A stretch of DNA of 34,010 nucleotides from an uncultured bacterium (lineage in GTDB: Bacteria; Verrucomicrobiota; Kiritimatiellia; RFP12; CAIWXQ01). Location: the NCBI GenBank assembly GCA_903861045.1, contig CAIOST010000400.1, positions 1 to 34,010 of the forward strand, written 5' to 3'. The translations under genes were made by a program, and so were the position numbers. The notes below the pieces were generated by a model, which had not been told where the DNA came from, ran no database searches, and saw only the letters and a program-made list of their open reading frames with translations. Below are positions 14,571-24,280 of this stretch, piece after piece. Each line of letters starts with the position of its first letter. The stretch's first letter is position 1.

Positions 14571-17500
14571 CTAGGACGATGGTGCCATCAGGTTATGCCA
14601 AACCCGCAGCAGTTCGGAAACGCCCCAGGCTTGCGCCCCGCAGCCGCGCCAGGCATGCGGCGCATCGCCATCCATGATTTCGGGAATTTGCGCCAGACAA
14701 CCGGTATTGGCCGGGATGGTAGCAGACCCAAGGATCGCCAAGGCGGTAGCGCGGGCTTCCGAGCCGTACAATTGGACCAGTGCTTCCGCATACAGCGGAA
14801 ACTGCCACGTCCAAGCCGTACCATTGTGATACGCGGTTTTCCGGCTGGTGTCTTCATCTCCCGTGTACCTGCCGCGATAAGGATGATGCGGGTCGTTGAG
14901 CAATACCCCATCGCGGATGACCGGCAGTGGCTGCCGGACCGGACGATCCGCGAGACTGCGAATACCACCCGGCACTAGGAGCGATTCACAGGCCTGCAAG
15001 ATACGCGCCGCGCGTGCGGGCTCACCCTCGTAGGCGCCCAGCGTCAGGGCCAGCAATTGATTCGGTCGCAGCGCATCATCGGCTACGGCTTGCGCGGCCG
15101 GCACGCCGGGGCCGGCCCGCAAATGATCAGCCAGCCACTCTTCCTGCGGCAACCAGAAGAGTTGCGCCAGGGAGTGACGTGCCTGCGCGGCCAACTTCTG
15201 CCAACTGCCATCCACGTGCTGCGCGAGCAGGTCGAGAAAGGCAATCCAGAGCGCCTGAATCTCTACGGGATAGCCTTCGCGCGGCGTGGCGGCCGGGTAA
15301 TTGGTATCCATCCATGTGAAATGAGGCGGACTATAGATCAGGGCGCTGTCGCGATCCATCCGGATGCCGTTGGGCGTACCACTGCAATAATGGCTCGCAA
15401 TGGAAACGAGCACTTCGCGCAACGTGCGCGCGCCGCAGGGCGTATCGAGTACCTGCGCATACCCGGGTGTCCGCATCAGATCGGCTGTGGCTACCCCCAG
15501 CCAAAGCGGTGCATCCGAAGTGTCGCGGTTGGAATTGTCCTTGCCGCGAATCATATTCGGCAGGGTGCCCTGCTGCTCGAAGCGCGCAAACTCCTGTAGA
15601 ATCCGATGGGCGTCTGCGGCACGACCGCCGGCTATGAGGCCCCGCAGTACGATGAGTGTGTCGCGGCCCCAATCCAGAAACCAGGGATACCCGGCCAGTA
15701 CCGTCAGTAACTCATCGCGCTTGACCACAAAGACGTCCAAGGCGTGGCGCAGCGCATCCGGCAGGGAAATTTCGCCGGCGGGGGACGGCCCGTCCGACGG
15801 TGCTGCGTCCGTACTTTCGCACTCCGGTACTTGCCAGGGATCTTCGCGCTCCGCCGTGACCACCGCATGTTCACCGCCACGCAAATCAAGTTGGAACCAA
15901 CCGGGACTGAACAGATCGGAGGAGCCATCCAAGCCGCGCACGGCATCATCCGGGTGCCCCACCATATAACTCCACTCGGCTTCATGATGGAATTTTCCAG
16001 GCCGGGCTCGGATGGAACAGACCTCTCCCGCCACCGGACGAAAGGCAAAACCGTGTGGCTCCGCTTGTATGGCAACTGGCCACCGCTTTTCGGGTCCGGC
16101 AAAGGCCTTGGTTTTTTCATGAAAGCTGCGCCACTCGATGTCAGGGCGCAGCACAACCGTTACCGCACTACCATCGGCCAAGCCGTTGTTGGCGGGCAGA
16201 CGGGCGATTTGCAGGCGAATCCGGTTGTGTCCGCGTGACATGCAGAGACGGAAAACCAGCACAGCCCAGCACCCTCCCCCCGTGGGCACATGGAACTGCC
16301 AACTGGCAAACCGGCCGCCAGGATCGGCCTCAAACCGCTCCAGACAGGTGGCATCGATGGCGTGCGAATAGTCGTTATGTCGCAACCAGGCCCGACAGCG
16401 CGTGAAGAAAAGGTGTCGGTCCACCGGCACATGCGCGTCCGTATTGACAGCCAGCAACGTGTCGTACTGACTGCGGATCTCGCCCCATCGGGCGTGTACT
16501 TGCGCGGTGGCGCCGCGCCCATTGCTCAACACGGCATAGCGCTGGTGATGCCGCCGCACATCTGTGCCGCGTAACTGAGTGACGACATGCGCACTCGTGC
16601 CAGGTGTGAGCGCGATGATACTGGCAGTCGCGGTAGCGATGCCATCCGGCGCGAACACGCGGATTTCCAAGGTGTACCAGACATGCTCACAAGTTGCGTG
16701 GGGCACCGGTAGCAAGGCCACGTGTCCCTTGTCTGACAGGGGGTGGCTCTCTTCGACGGCCACCACCCGCTCTTTCTCCTGAAGACGGGCCCGGAACGGA
16801 TGTGCCGCCCGCACCAGCAGCAGATGCCCGGGGGGCACACAAACCTGCCGTCGGGTGTCTTCCGGCCATTGCCAGGTGGTGACGCGCGGCATGGCGCCGC
16901 CATCCAGCATGGCACAGAAAGAGAGCGGATCCTGCATCAGGGCGTCACCCAGCTTTTCCGCCTCCCCGGCGCGCTCCATCGTATAACTGCCCGTTAACCA
17001 ATGCCGAACCCGCATGGCATGGAGGTTCCGGCGGCGATGGACAATGCTTTCGGGCTCGCGGGTGTGTTGGCGCGCCGTCAGCGCCAGCGCCGTCAGATCA
17101 GCGGGGTTGTCGGTCAGGCACAACGTCTGCCCGGGTGTCAACAGGAGCGACGTATTGAGCGCGAGCTCGGCACCGGAAAGCAAATCCCAGGCACGTGCCG
17201 CGTTAAAACAGGACTTGGGCCAGCGCACGGGTTGGTGATGCTGGGCATCGAGATTGACGAGCGCCAGCAAGGCCGCCTTCGCGCCCGCGGCTGACGTAAA
17301 CGAACGCAAAACGGCCAGGGCGTTCCCCTCCCCTTCCTGGATCAGTCGGACGCGCGCGCCTGCCGCAAAGGCGGGATGCTGTTCCAGCAGGGCATTCAGC
17401 CGCGCCAACTCTTGAATCTGATTGCGTGGAGCATGCCAATTCAGGGCAGAGGCCTCGTGCACATCAATTTTTTCGGTAGCAAACCATTCCACGCCGTTAG

Positions 17501-18836
17501 CAATCCCAAAAGCCCCCTGCTGGGAAAGGAGCGCCGCGAGGGCGGTACGCATGCGCGCATACCCTTCGCCATGGGCGGCCAACCGGCTGTTATCATGGGT
17601 TTCCGCAAAATGGATCAACGGGCCGGTCCGCGCACTTAAGGCTAGTGCGGCAGGAAGATAGTGATCACAGGCGCCACGATCGTAGATCTGGAACAGCTCC
17701 GAATAGGCCCAGTCCAAGTTGGATTGCGCTATGAGTTGCTCGGTAACCTCGACACGGCCGCCCAGTCCTTCGAGCAGGAATACGGTGTCGGGAAACTCCG
17801 CCCGTACGCGTGCCACCAGATAGGTCCAGGTTTCGGCCGGGATCATATAGCCCGCGTCGCAACGGAACCCATCCACCCCTTGTCGCACCCAGTAGAGAAA
17901 TACATCTGCCATAAACGCGCGTAATTCGGGGAACTGGTAATCCAGCTCCACGAGGTCTGCCCATGTCACCCCCCAAGCACCCGGCGATACAAAGGTGCCG
18001 TCGGCACTCCGCCGGAACCATTCCGGATGATGGTTTTGTACGGTGGAGGCCCAGCCGGTATGATTGGCGGGCATATCTAGAAAAATACGGGCGCCGCGCG
18101 CATGCACGGCATCCACCAGTTCATGAAACTGATCCAGCGGCGTCGCCTGCTTGTCAAATTCAGCCAGCGCCGGATCCACGGCCATAAAATCCGTGCCGGC
18201 AAAGGGACAGCCAAACCGTCCCATGCGCGCAAAGGTGGTCGGCACCGGATGTATCGGCAGGAGCTGAAGAATGCGGAAGCGCATCTCGCCCAAAATAACA
18301 TCCAAGCGCCGGATCAGGTCCCGAAAGGTCCCGGAAGGGGGGATCACCGTATAGCCGCGTGCGTCCAGTTGCGCTTCCAAAGCATGACAAGCGACGTCCC
18401 GCTGCTCCTGCTGTATGGACGGCCCGAACTGGCGCACAAACGCGGTGTAAACCGTATTCCCGCACGCCGTATGCGCCGGTGCAACCTTAATGATCACATT
18501 ATCGCCATCCGGCCATTCCGGCACCCGACTGCCATGCGGGAAGAAACAGGCCTTGCCGGAGAACCAGCCGACATCGAGCAGCGGGATGCATGCGTGATAA
18601 ACCCCATGCCCTTGAGGGCGCAGGGCAATGTCGTGCCAATCGCGTGCCAGCGGGGGAATGTCCCCTTCCGTGTGCTCGATGATCTCCCGTCGGTGCATGG
18701 CTGCCAGCCCCAAATTGGTGCGGAAGCAGGCTTCGCCCGGACGATGTTCATCCTGTCGCAGCGTGATTTCCAGCACATCGCCGGCGCAGGCCAACACCTG
18801 TGAACCCGGTGCGGGGATTTGTTCGGGGCGCCTCAC
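14571..18836 (-). CDS. Bifunctional glycogen-debranching-type enzyme (GH13-like + amylo-alpha-1,6-glucosidase)
   Basis: About 1421 residues with two catalytic parts. The N-terminal alpha-amylase-type barrel has DMPANH (about 254-259), GFRCDAGY (nucleophile Asp about 327), FLLEGLGG (acid/base Glu about 356) and FAETHDNSR (Asp about 415), so the GH13 triad is complete. A long middle region (about 500-1000) holds beta-rich modules. The C-terminal amylo-1,6-glucosidase domain (from about 1023) shows GYPWFLDWGRDTLIVLRGL, NRDTSDAPLW, FTWMDTNYPAATPREGYPVEI and AYHNGTAWTW. This order, glucanotransferase then 1,6-glucosidase, is that of eukaryotic debranching enzyme (inference for activity). No signal peptide is seen, so it is probably cytoplasmic. 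The start chosen is GTG 18836, overlapping the upstream stop as GTGA. GTG 18860 would add eight residues. Neither has a clear ribosome site. Confidence 0.88.
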   Translation of the reverse strand: MRRPEQIPAPGSQVLACAGDVLEITLRQDEHRPGEACFRTNLGLAAMHRREIIEHTEGDIPPLARDWHDIALRPQGHGVYHACIPLLDVGWFSGKACFFPHGSRVPEWPDGDNVIIKVAPAHTACGNTVYTAFVRQFGPSIQQEQRDVACHALEAQLDARGYTVIPPSGTFRDLIRRLDVILGEMRFRILQLLPIHPVPTTFARMGRFGCPFAGTDFMAVDPALAEFDKQATPLDQFHELVDAVHARGARIFLDMPANHTGWASTVQNHHPEWFRRSADGTFVSPGAWGVTWADLVELDYQFPELRAFMADVFLYWVRQGVDGFRCDAGYMIPAETWTYLVARVRAEFPDTVFLLEGLGGRVEVTEQLIAQSNLDWAYSELFQIYDRGACDHYLPAALALSARTGPLIHFAETHDNSRLAAHGEGYARMRTALAALLSQQGAFGIANGVEWFATEKIDVHEASALNWHAPRNQIQELARLNALLEQHPAFAAGARVRLIQEGEGNALAVLRSFTSAAGAKAALLALVNLDAQHHQPVRWPKSCFNAARAWDLLSGAELALNTSLLLTPGQTLCLTDNPADLTALALTARQHTREPESIVHRRRNLHAMRVRHWLTGSYTMERAGEAEKLGDALMQDPLSFCAMLDGGAMPRVTTWQWPEDTRRQVCVPPGHLLLVRAAHPFRARLQEKERVVAVEESHPLSDKGHVALLPVPHATCEHVWYTLEIRVFAPDGIATATASIIALTPGTSAHVVTQLRGTDVRRHHQRYAVLSNGRGATAQVHARWGEIRSQYDTLLAVNTDAHVPVDRHLFFTRCRAWLRHNDYSHAIDATCLERFEADPGGRFASWQFHVPTGGGCWAVLVFRLCMSRGHNRIRLQIARLPANNGLADGSAVTVVLRPDIEWRSFHEKTKAFAGPEKRWPVAIQAEPHGFAFRPVAGEVCSIRARPGKFHHEAEWSYMVGHPDDAVRGLDGSSDLFSPGWFQLDLRGGEHAVVTAEREDPWQVPECESTDAAPSDGPSPAGEISLPDALRHALDVFVVKRDELLTVLAGYPWFLDWGRDTLIVLRGLIAGGRAADAHRILQEFARFEQQGTLPNMIRGKDNSNRDTSDAPLWLGVATADLMRTPGYAQVLDTPCGARTLREVLVSIASHYCSGTPNGIRMDRDSALIYSPPHFTWMDTNYPAATPREGYPVEIQALWIAFLDLLAQHVDGSWQKLAAQARHSLAQLFWLPQEEWLADHLRAGPGVPAAQAVADDALRPNQLLALTLGAYEGEPARAARILQACESLLVPGGIRSLADRPVRQPLPVIRDGVLLNDPHHPYRGRYTGDEDTSRKTAYHNGTAWTWQFPLYAEALVQLYGSEARATALAILGSATIPANTGCLAQIPEIMDGDAPHAWRGCGAQAWGVSELLRVWHNLMAPSS

Positions 18837-21800
18837 GGTTGTAACGCTCGCAAAGTCCACGTGGCAGGCAGTAAATCAAGCCGCGTCGCTTCACCCTCCA
18901 CGCGGGTGCCATCATACACGGCTCCGGGGATGGCATAGGCGCCCTGCTTACGCACCTGCAGCAACTGCATGCCTTCCTGCAAGGGGGTCCCTATTGCGGC
19001 CTCCAGGAAGTCCGGGACGCCATTAGTGTTGCTATCTTCCCCTACCATCTCGAGTTCTGTTTCTATCAGCGCGCACTGCGGGTCGCGCTCCTGCGCGGGC
19101 GAAACCACCACGGCCTTGCCATGCTGAATGACCACGGCCGCAAGATCCTCGTCGTCGGGGAACTGCGCCGCAGGCGCCACGTTCAATAGCAGGATACGCA
19201 GCGCATCGCTTGTGTCCGTTTGCTTACCCGCCCATGACATGAGACTGGGCGACCGCATCAAAAACGCGGGCCGATGGTCAAAATCAACGCTGTTCGGTAC
19301 GGTTGAACTAACGCGCGTGAATTTAATCACAAGATTCGTCCCCACCGCATGGCGCGTGATCTTACCGGTAAGCGTTTTGCCGGCAGGCGTCAGGGCGAGC
19401 TGCCCCACGGCCCCCTCGGTCGCCCATAGTTTCCCAGTGAGCGATCCCAAAATGAAACCGGCCAGATACTGGTCGTTAACGGACAGGTTTTGTGCACATA
19501 CCAGCTTCCCGTCCACGGTGGCGACATTCTGTGTTACATATAACGTGTAGTTTTTCTTATTCAACAGGGCGGTCCACGTCCCTGACACATCTGAAATAAC
19601 CGTCGACCGTGGACTCAAGCTGACCGTTTGTGGCAAACCCTTGGCCGTCAACGTCAGCATGGCCCCCCCATAATTTTTGGACGTACGCGGCGCAAAGCCG
19701 ATCGTAAACGCGGCTGACTTACCCGCAGCTAGCGTAACGGGGAGTCCTTTGACCGAGAAATCCGTACCATTAGCCCATCGCCCACTGATCTGCAACGCCT
19801 GTTGGGCGCCATTGGTCAACGTAAACGTGCGGCTGGCGCGCTGTCCAACAAACAGCGTGCCAAAATCCAAATCACCATTACCCTGCAGCACATCCGGGAG
19901 TTGCTGGCCGACACCGCGTACCTGAATGCTGGGGAAACCACTCAGCGGTTGTGGCTGCGTAGCCCAAAGCACCGCACCGGTAAAGAGCACGGCAGCTGGC
20001 GGTCGGAAAATCACCTGCAGCACCTTGGTCGCGCCCGGATTCAAGGTGTAAACACTCGGCGTGACTTGGAAATAGTCGGGCGGCAGGGCCCCCATTACCT
20101 TACACGCATTCCGGCTGTTATTTATAATCACGACCGAACGGGTCAGAGACTTGCTGACCATGACCTTGCCGAAATCCAACGTGCCATCCTCGCCACCCAG
20201 TATCTGGAGAAATGGCGTATAGACAAATTGCGTCAGGTTCGTCGCCACCACGTCTTCCAAGACATTGGTAAACGCGCGATATCCTGGCACAACATCGATC
20301 TCTGCCTCGCCCGTAAGACGGGGGGTGATGGTGCCGCTCCAGGCAAACCCGACGCCGACACGGTAATAGCCAGACGCATCAGTCGTTACAACCGCTAGCG
20401 GATTCGTGGCACCAGCCGTGACCAATGCGGCCGCATTGGAGAAGATCAGGGTCAACCCGGCCACGCCAGCCCCCGTGTCGGAGCGAATGACCCGTCCAGC
20501 CACCGCCGGCGGCGGCGGCGACCAGGTAAAGTTATCGCCATAGCGACTACCGGACAACGCAATGATCGCGTATTGCGCTGGAATAAAAGCGCCCCCATAG
20601 GGGTGTGTCGGCGTGCTCGAACCAGACCAGCCATACGGTACAATCAACCCATACAGGCCGTTGGAGTCCGTCGTAACCGTAACACTGGCGCCGCGATTAA
20701 TGACGGGAACCGCAGACAATCCGGTCGCGTTGGAGAAAGTCACGGACACCCCTGCCACCGGCAACCCGTTATCCACGCGCGTAATGCACCCCGAAATGCT
20801 CTGCATCGGCGGATACCAGCGATAGTTTTGCGTCACTTGATCGCTCGCGGTTGTGTCTAGGAACGGCATGTTGGTCGGATCAAAGGCACCTCCCGCCGGA
20901 TGTGAGGGCGTCGCGCTGCCGCTCCAGCCAAAAGGCAATGAATTAGAATAGCTGCCATCATCCGCCGTGATGACCGAATAGCCGCCGTCGAAGGCAATGG
21001 TCACACCGCCTACTGTGCCGTAATCCCCGTCTCCGCGGTAGACATGCCCGCAGATGGACGGCTGGGGCGGGGTCCAGAAGAAGTTAAAGGCCGTGAGGTC
21101 CGCGATGTTCAGGTTGAAATTGGTCACGAGGCAGTTAATGGCCATTGCACTCATGTTGAACCAGGTATGCGTGATGGGGGCAAAGCCGCCGCCGCGCGGG
21201 TGGGAGGCGATGAGCACACCGGTCCAGCCGTAAGGGACTACCAGGCTGTAGACGCCGTTGGTGTCAGTCTGGACGGGCATATCCGTTCCGCCATTAACGA
21301 GCGGCGTGTACGGAGATCCATAGGTGCCGGCGATGTAGATCTGGCTGACAAACAGCACCGTGGCGCCGGAGACGGGGGTGGTAGACCCGGCCCGCGTGAT
21401 GCGTCCGGTGATGGCCTGCAACGGTGGCGTCCAGCTGAAGTTCTGAACGAGCGGATCCTCCAGTAACGAACTGACCCGTGCGACGTCGCTCGTCGGATTA
21501 AAGAATCCACCCGCGGCATGTGATGGCGTGATGGTTCCCTTCCAGAGATAAGGCAGTTCCAAGGAATAACTACCGTCATCCTTGGTTTTTACGGATTGGG
21601 GGGTCCCTCCGACGTCAAAGGTAACGGTTATGGTGGCACCGACCACGGGCCCATACGGGGCGTCCGCGCGCACCACAAGGCCGTTCAGCGTGGGAGGTGG
21701 TGGCATCCACTGGTAATTCGCTCCGCTGATATAGGTATTCACGGAACTGTAGGAGCGCGAAGCGGACGGCCGGAACGAACCGCCACGCGGATGTGATGCA

Positions 21801-24094
21801 GTAATCGTTCCGGACCATTTATATGGAACCGTAAAGGTGTAAGCACCGTTCGCATCCGTCGTGGTCTCAAAACTGTTTCCACAACTGGTCAGCACAACAC
21901 CAGCCACCGGTTTGCCGGTTACCTGGTGGGTAACCCGCCCGGAAACGGCACTAATAGTGGGTTCAATCCAGAAGAAACTTTGGAACGTATCGGCTACCAA
22001 ATTCGAGTAGTTCACAACGTTCGTATAAATCGGCACATCGTCCTGCCAATAGTAGAACACCCCGCCGTCCGGATGAGAAACCGTCATTGATCCTGACCAA
22101 CCAATGGGAACAAAGCCTAGATAATCGCCGGTGTCTAAGGTCGTCACACTCATATTTAGACCGGAGCCTGAGAACGAGAGCTCAGCATTGCTGATGGGCG
22201 AGCCATACTCGTCAAAAACGGTGCCGGCTATCGCGCACATGGTGGGGGCGGTCCAGTTGAAAACCAAATTCGTGATGTCAGCAGTGACGTCCACGAGGAT
22301 GTTAGACGAGGGATCAAAGGACCCGCCGATCGACAGCCATGGCACCAGATTGCCGAACCAGTGGTTGGGTACCGGCTGGAGAAACCAACCGTCGTTGTCG
22401 GTCGTAACGGTCAGGAAACTACTGAAGTCAACCTGCGCCCCGCCCATTGGCTTACCGTCCTTAAGGATCTGTCCCATGATCAAATGGGAGGGAACCTCAA
22501 AATTCTGGCCCCAAACATTACCGCACAAGCCGCCGTTCACGGACTCCCCGACGGTGACATCCCGATGGGACGGCGTGGAACTCGAACCCACTGGAGGAAA
22601 AACAGAAATGGTATAGGTTTTATTAGCCGGAACGATGAAGGAGTAGATCCCCTTGACGCCCGTCCGCGTGGTTTTGGTGTACGCCCCTCCGTCCGTGATC
22701 TGCATGGTGACACCGGGCATGGAGATCCCGCTTTGATCAACGACCCGCCCACTGACTACCTCACCGACGTTGGTCGGCATGATGTTGTAGATGATCCCGA
22801 AAATGTTGGTGAATCCGATCCCGGCCGGGACGATGGGCAGCGTGTACCAGATGTCCTCGCTTTTGCTTCCACCCGACATGTTCAGGTGGTGGAACATCCA
22901 TGGCCCAAGCTCCTCCGTTCGCGAATAGCCGTATCCGTCGCAATCCACGGCCATATCATCCTTTTTCGGGTTCTCCGGCTCCAGCACGAGCATCACGGGG
23001 AGACCGGCATCCAAGTTGGCATTGATCATGCGAAACGCGTTATTCGTGGGCCCCGCCCACTCCCCCAGTAGCTCATCACCATTCCAAAGAGGATCTTTTC
23101 CATCATAGAGTCCAACGACCCCCCCTTGGGCATATCCAAAGACCTTCCTGAGATCACTTGCGAACCAAACTCGATCTTCCGTCCCATGCCGGACATCATA
23201 ATCGGCTTCGGTTAGCGAGATGCCGACATCGGCGCACAACGAACCGATGGCCTGCCGCTGGGCCAGCGTCAAAGTGGTCGCCAACGGATCGTCCACCATG
23301 TCATCCCAGATGTACTGACCGCCTTTTCCGTCACCACCGCGGGTATGCAGCCAGGTTGGTGTCTCGTTGACAGAGGCCAGATACGGCTTAACGCCCACGC
23401 CGCCGGCGGGCTGATACCGGTGATGGCGGATAATCTGCGCCAGACACATCGCCACGTTACCGGCGGCGGCATTGCTCGGGGTGTAGTAATTGAAAATCGG
23501 CTCGGTGCTGGACGCGTACCCTTGCGCCCAGTGACTTTGCAGCAGGGGCGCAACGCGCACACGGCAGATTTCATCCTTAGCCGGCAAAGGATGATCCACG
23601 GCGAGGCTCGTCACCGGAGACGCGGTTGTTGTGGATTTGGCGCTTGGCACCCCCTTGGCCGCCTGGGGTACTCGAGTCGCTTGCACCGCCTGAATCTGGG
23701 CATTGGCAACGCGCACGGGCACATCGCGCTGCAACATGCGATAGAGCGGGCTATCCGGGGAGGGGTCGAACGCGCCTTTTACTGAGAAGGCCAGGACACT
23801 GCCCGCCCGATCATCGGCCGCCACGATGACGTACCCTTCAGGTTGCATGGAGACCACATAAAAGGCATTGGTCAGGCCGTCGCCGGGGTAGAGCATCACC
23901 TCCCCGATCGTCGAGGAGAGCTTGGCATCCATCGGATCGTTATCGGCCGCTAGCCACTTGTTTACCAGCGTCTCCGCCTGCTGAGCGCTCACCGCGGCCG
24001 CCTGCGCCTGCCCACTCCATAGGCACAACAGACTCGTGAGGCCGATGAAACTTGCGGACCGAACCCAGCCACGCCATTTCAGTAGTTGCTTCAT
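18833..24094 (-). CDS. Secreted C10-peptidase-like (catalytically dead) protein with nine Cpd-like repeats and Hydin-type domains
   Basis: 1753 residues from ATG 24094, chosen because a signal peptide follows (basic MKQLLKWRGW, hydrophobic core, AQA-AA cleavage near 35) and GGGGGCG lies upstream. Residues about 38-130 resemble the C10 (streptopain) propeptide. The protease-like domain starts near 190 (VAPLLQSHWAQG), but the nucleophile position in the GCVA-type motif reads AGNVAMCLAQ (Asn213 instead of Cys). The His position in the HAxxxDGY-type motif reads DDMAVDCDGY (Met381). Nine repeats of 85-115 residues (about 441-1293) carry G-x-V, TTD-x-G-x-Y, GWSG, SHPxGG and end in an aromatic-x-W-x-P-P hinge. 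Two Hydin/choice-of-anchor-D-like domains (LDFGKVMV, LDFGTLFV) follow to about 1498, then a beta-rich tail and an NTNGVPDFLE motif (about 1688). No sorting signal was found. Probably a cell-surface or secreted binding protein (inference). Confidence 0.88.
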   Translation of the reverse strand: MKQLLKWRGWVRSASFIGLTSLLCLWSGQAQAAAVSAQQAETLVNKWLAADNDPMDAKLSSTIGEVMLYPGDGLTNAFYVVSMQPEGYVIVAADDRAGSVLAFSVKGAFDPSPDSPLYRMLQRDVPVRVANAQIQAVQATRVPQAAKGVPSAKSTTTASPVTSLAVDHPLPAKDEICRVRVAPLLQSHWAQGYASSTEPIFNYYTPSNAAAGNVAMCLAQIIRHHRYQPAGGVGVKPYLASVNETPTWLHTRGGDGKGGQYIWDDMVDDPLATTLTLAQRQAIGSLCADVGISLTEADYDVRHGTEDRVWFASDLRKVFGYAQGGVVGLYDGKDPLWNGDELLGEWAGPTNNAFRMINANLDAGLPVMLVLEPENPKKDDMAVDCDGYGYSRTEELGPWMFHHLNMSGGSKSEDIWYTLPIVPAGIGFTNIFGIIYNIMPTNVGEVVSGRVVDQSGISMPGVTMQITDGGAYTKTTRTGVKGIYSFIVPANKTYTISVFPPVGSSSTPSHRDVTVGESVNGGLCGNVWGQNFEVPSHLIMGQILKDGKPMGGAQVDFSSFLTVTTDNDGWFLQPVPNHWFGNLVPWLSIGGSFDPSSNILVDVTADITNLVFNWTAPTMCAIAGTVFDEYGSPISNAELSFSGSGLNMSVTTLDTGDYLGFVPIGWSGSMTVSHPDGGVFYYWQDDVPIYTNVVNYSNLVADTFQSFFWIEPTISAVSGRVTHQVTGKPVAGVVLTSCGNSFETTTDANGAYTFTVPYKWSGTITASHPRGGSFRPSASRSYSSVNTYISGANYQWMPPPPTLNGLVVRADAPYGPVVGATITVTFDVGGTPQSVKTKDDGSYSLELPYLWKGTITPSHAAGGFFNPTSDVARVSSLLEDPLVQNFSWTPPLQAITGRITRAGSTTPVSGATVLFVSQIYIAGTYGSPYTPLVNGGTDMPVQTDTNGVYSLVVPYGWTGVLIASHPRGGGFAPITHTWFNMSAMAINCLVTNFNLNIADLTAFNFFWTPPQPSICGHVYRGDGDYGTVGGVTIAFDGGYSVITADDGSYSNSLPFGWSGSATPSHPAGGAFDPTNMPFLDTTASDQVTQNYRWYPPMQSISGCITRVDNGLPVAGVSVTFSNATGLSAVPVINRGASVTVTTDSNGLYGLIVPYGWSGSSTPTHPYGGAFIPAQYAIIALSGSRYGDNFTWSPPPPAVAGRVIRSDTGAGVAGLTLIFSNAAALVTAGATNPLAVVTTDASGYYRVGVGFAWSGTITPRLTGEAEIDVVPGYRAFTNVLEDVVATNLTQFVYTPFLQILGGEDGTLDFGKVMVSKSLTRSVVIINNSRNACKVMGALPPDYFQVTPSVYTLNPGATKVLQVIFRPPAAVLFTGAVLWATQPQPLSGFPSIQVRGVGQQLPDVLQGNGDLDFGTLFVGQRASRTFTLTNGAQQALQISGRWANGTDFSVKGLPVTLAAGKSAAFTIGFAPRTSKNYGGAMLTLTAKGLPQTVSLSPRSTVISDVSGTWTALLNKKNYTLYVTQNVATVDGKLVCAQNLSVNDQYLAGFILGSLTGKLWATEGAVGQLALTPAGKTLTGKITRHAVGTNLVIKFTRVSSTVPNSVDFDHRPAFLMRSPSLMSWAGKQTDTSDALRILLLNVAPAAQFPDDEDLAAVVIQHGKAVVVSPAQERDPQCALIETELEMVGEDSNTNGVPDFLEAAIGTPLQEGMQLLQVRKQGAYAIPGAVYDGTRVEGEATRLDLLPATWTLRALQP

Positions 24095-24280
24095 AAGACG
24101 CCCCCCGCTAGTCTGGAACCGCGAACGTACTCGAATATCCATTTCTTTCGAGTGCATTCTCTCAGTTATGAGAACGCAAAGCCAGCAGAAAAAGTTCGCG
24201 CACCCGGCAAGTGTTGGGGCGCGTGATAAAGCGCTACCACGGCCGCCGCACACGTAGTAATATCAATCGCAGTAGCACCT
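24095..24280. promoter_or_regulatory. Divergent intergenic region with two dyads
   Basis: Two inverted repeats sit side by side between the secreted-protein gene and the transporter gene. One is ACTCGAA-N11-TTCGAGT (24129-24135 and 24147-24153), extendable to 9-bp arms with one mismatch. The other is TTCTC-N8-GAGAA (24157-24161 and 24170-24174), which contains a second register, CTCA-GTTA-TGAG. Spacing and position suit operators or mRNA-leader hairpins for the minus-strand gene. No confident -35/-10 pair was found for either gene. Confidence 0.4.
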
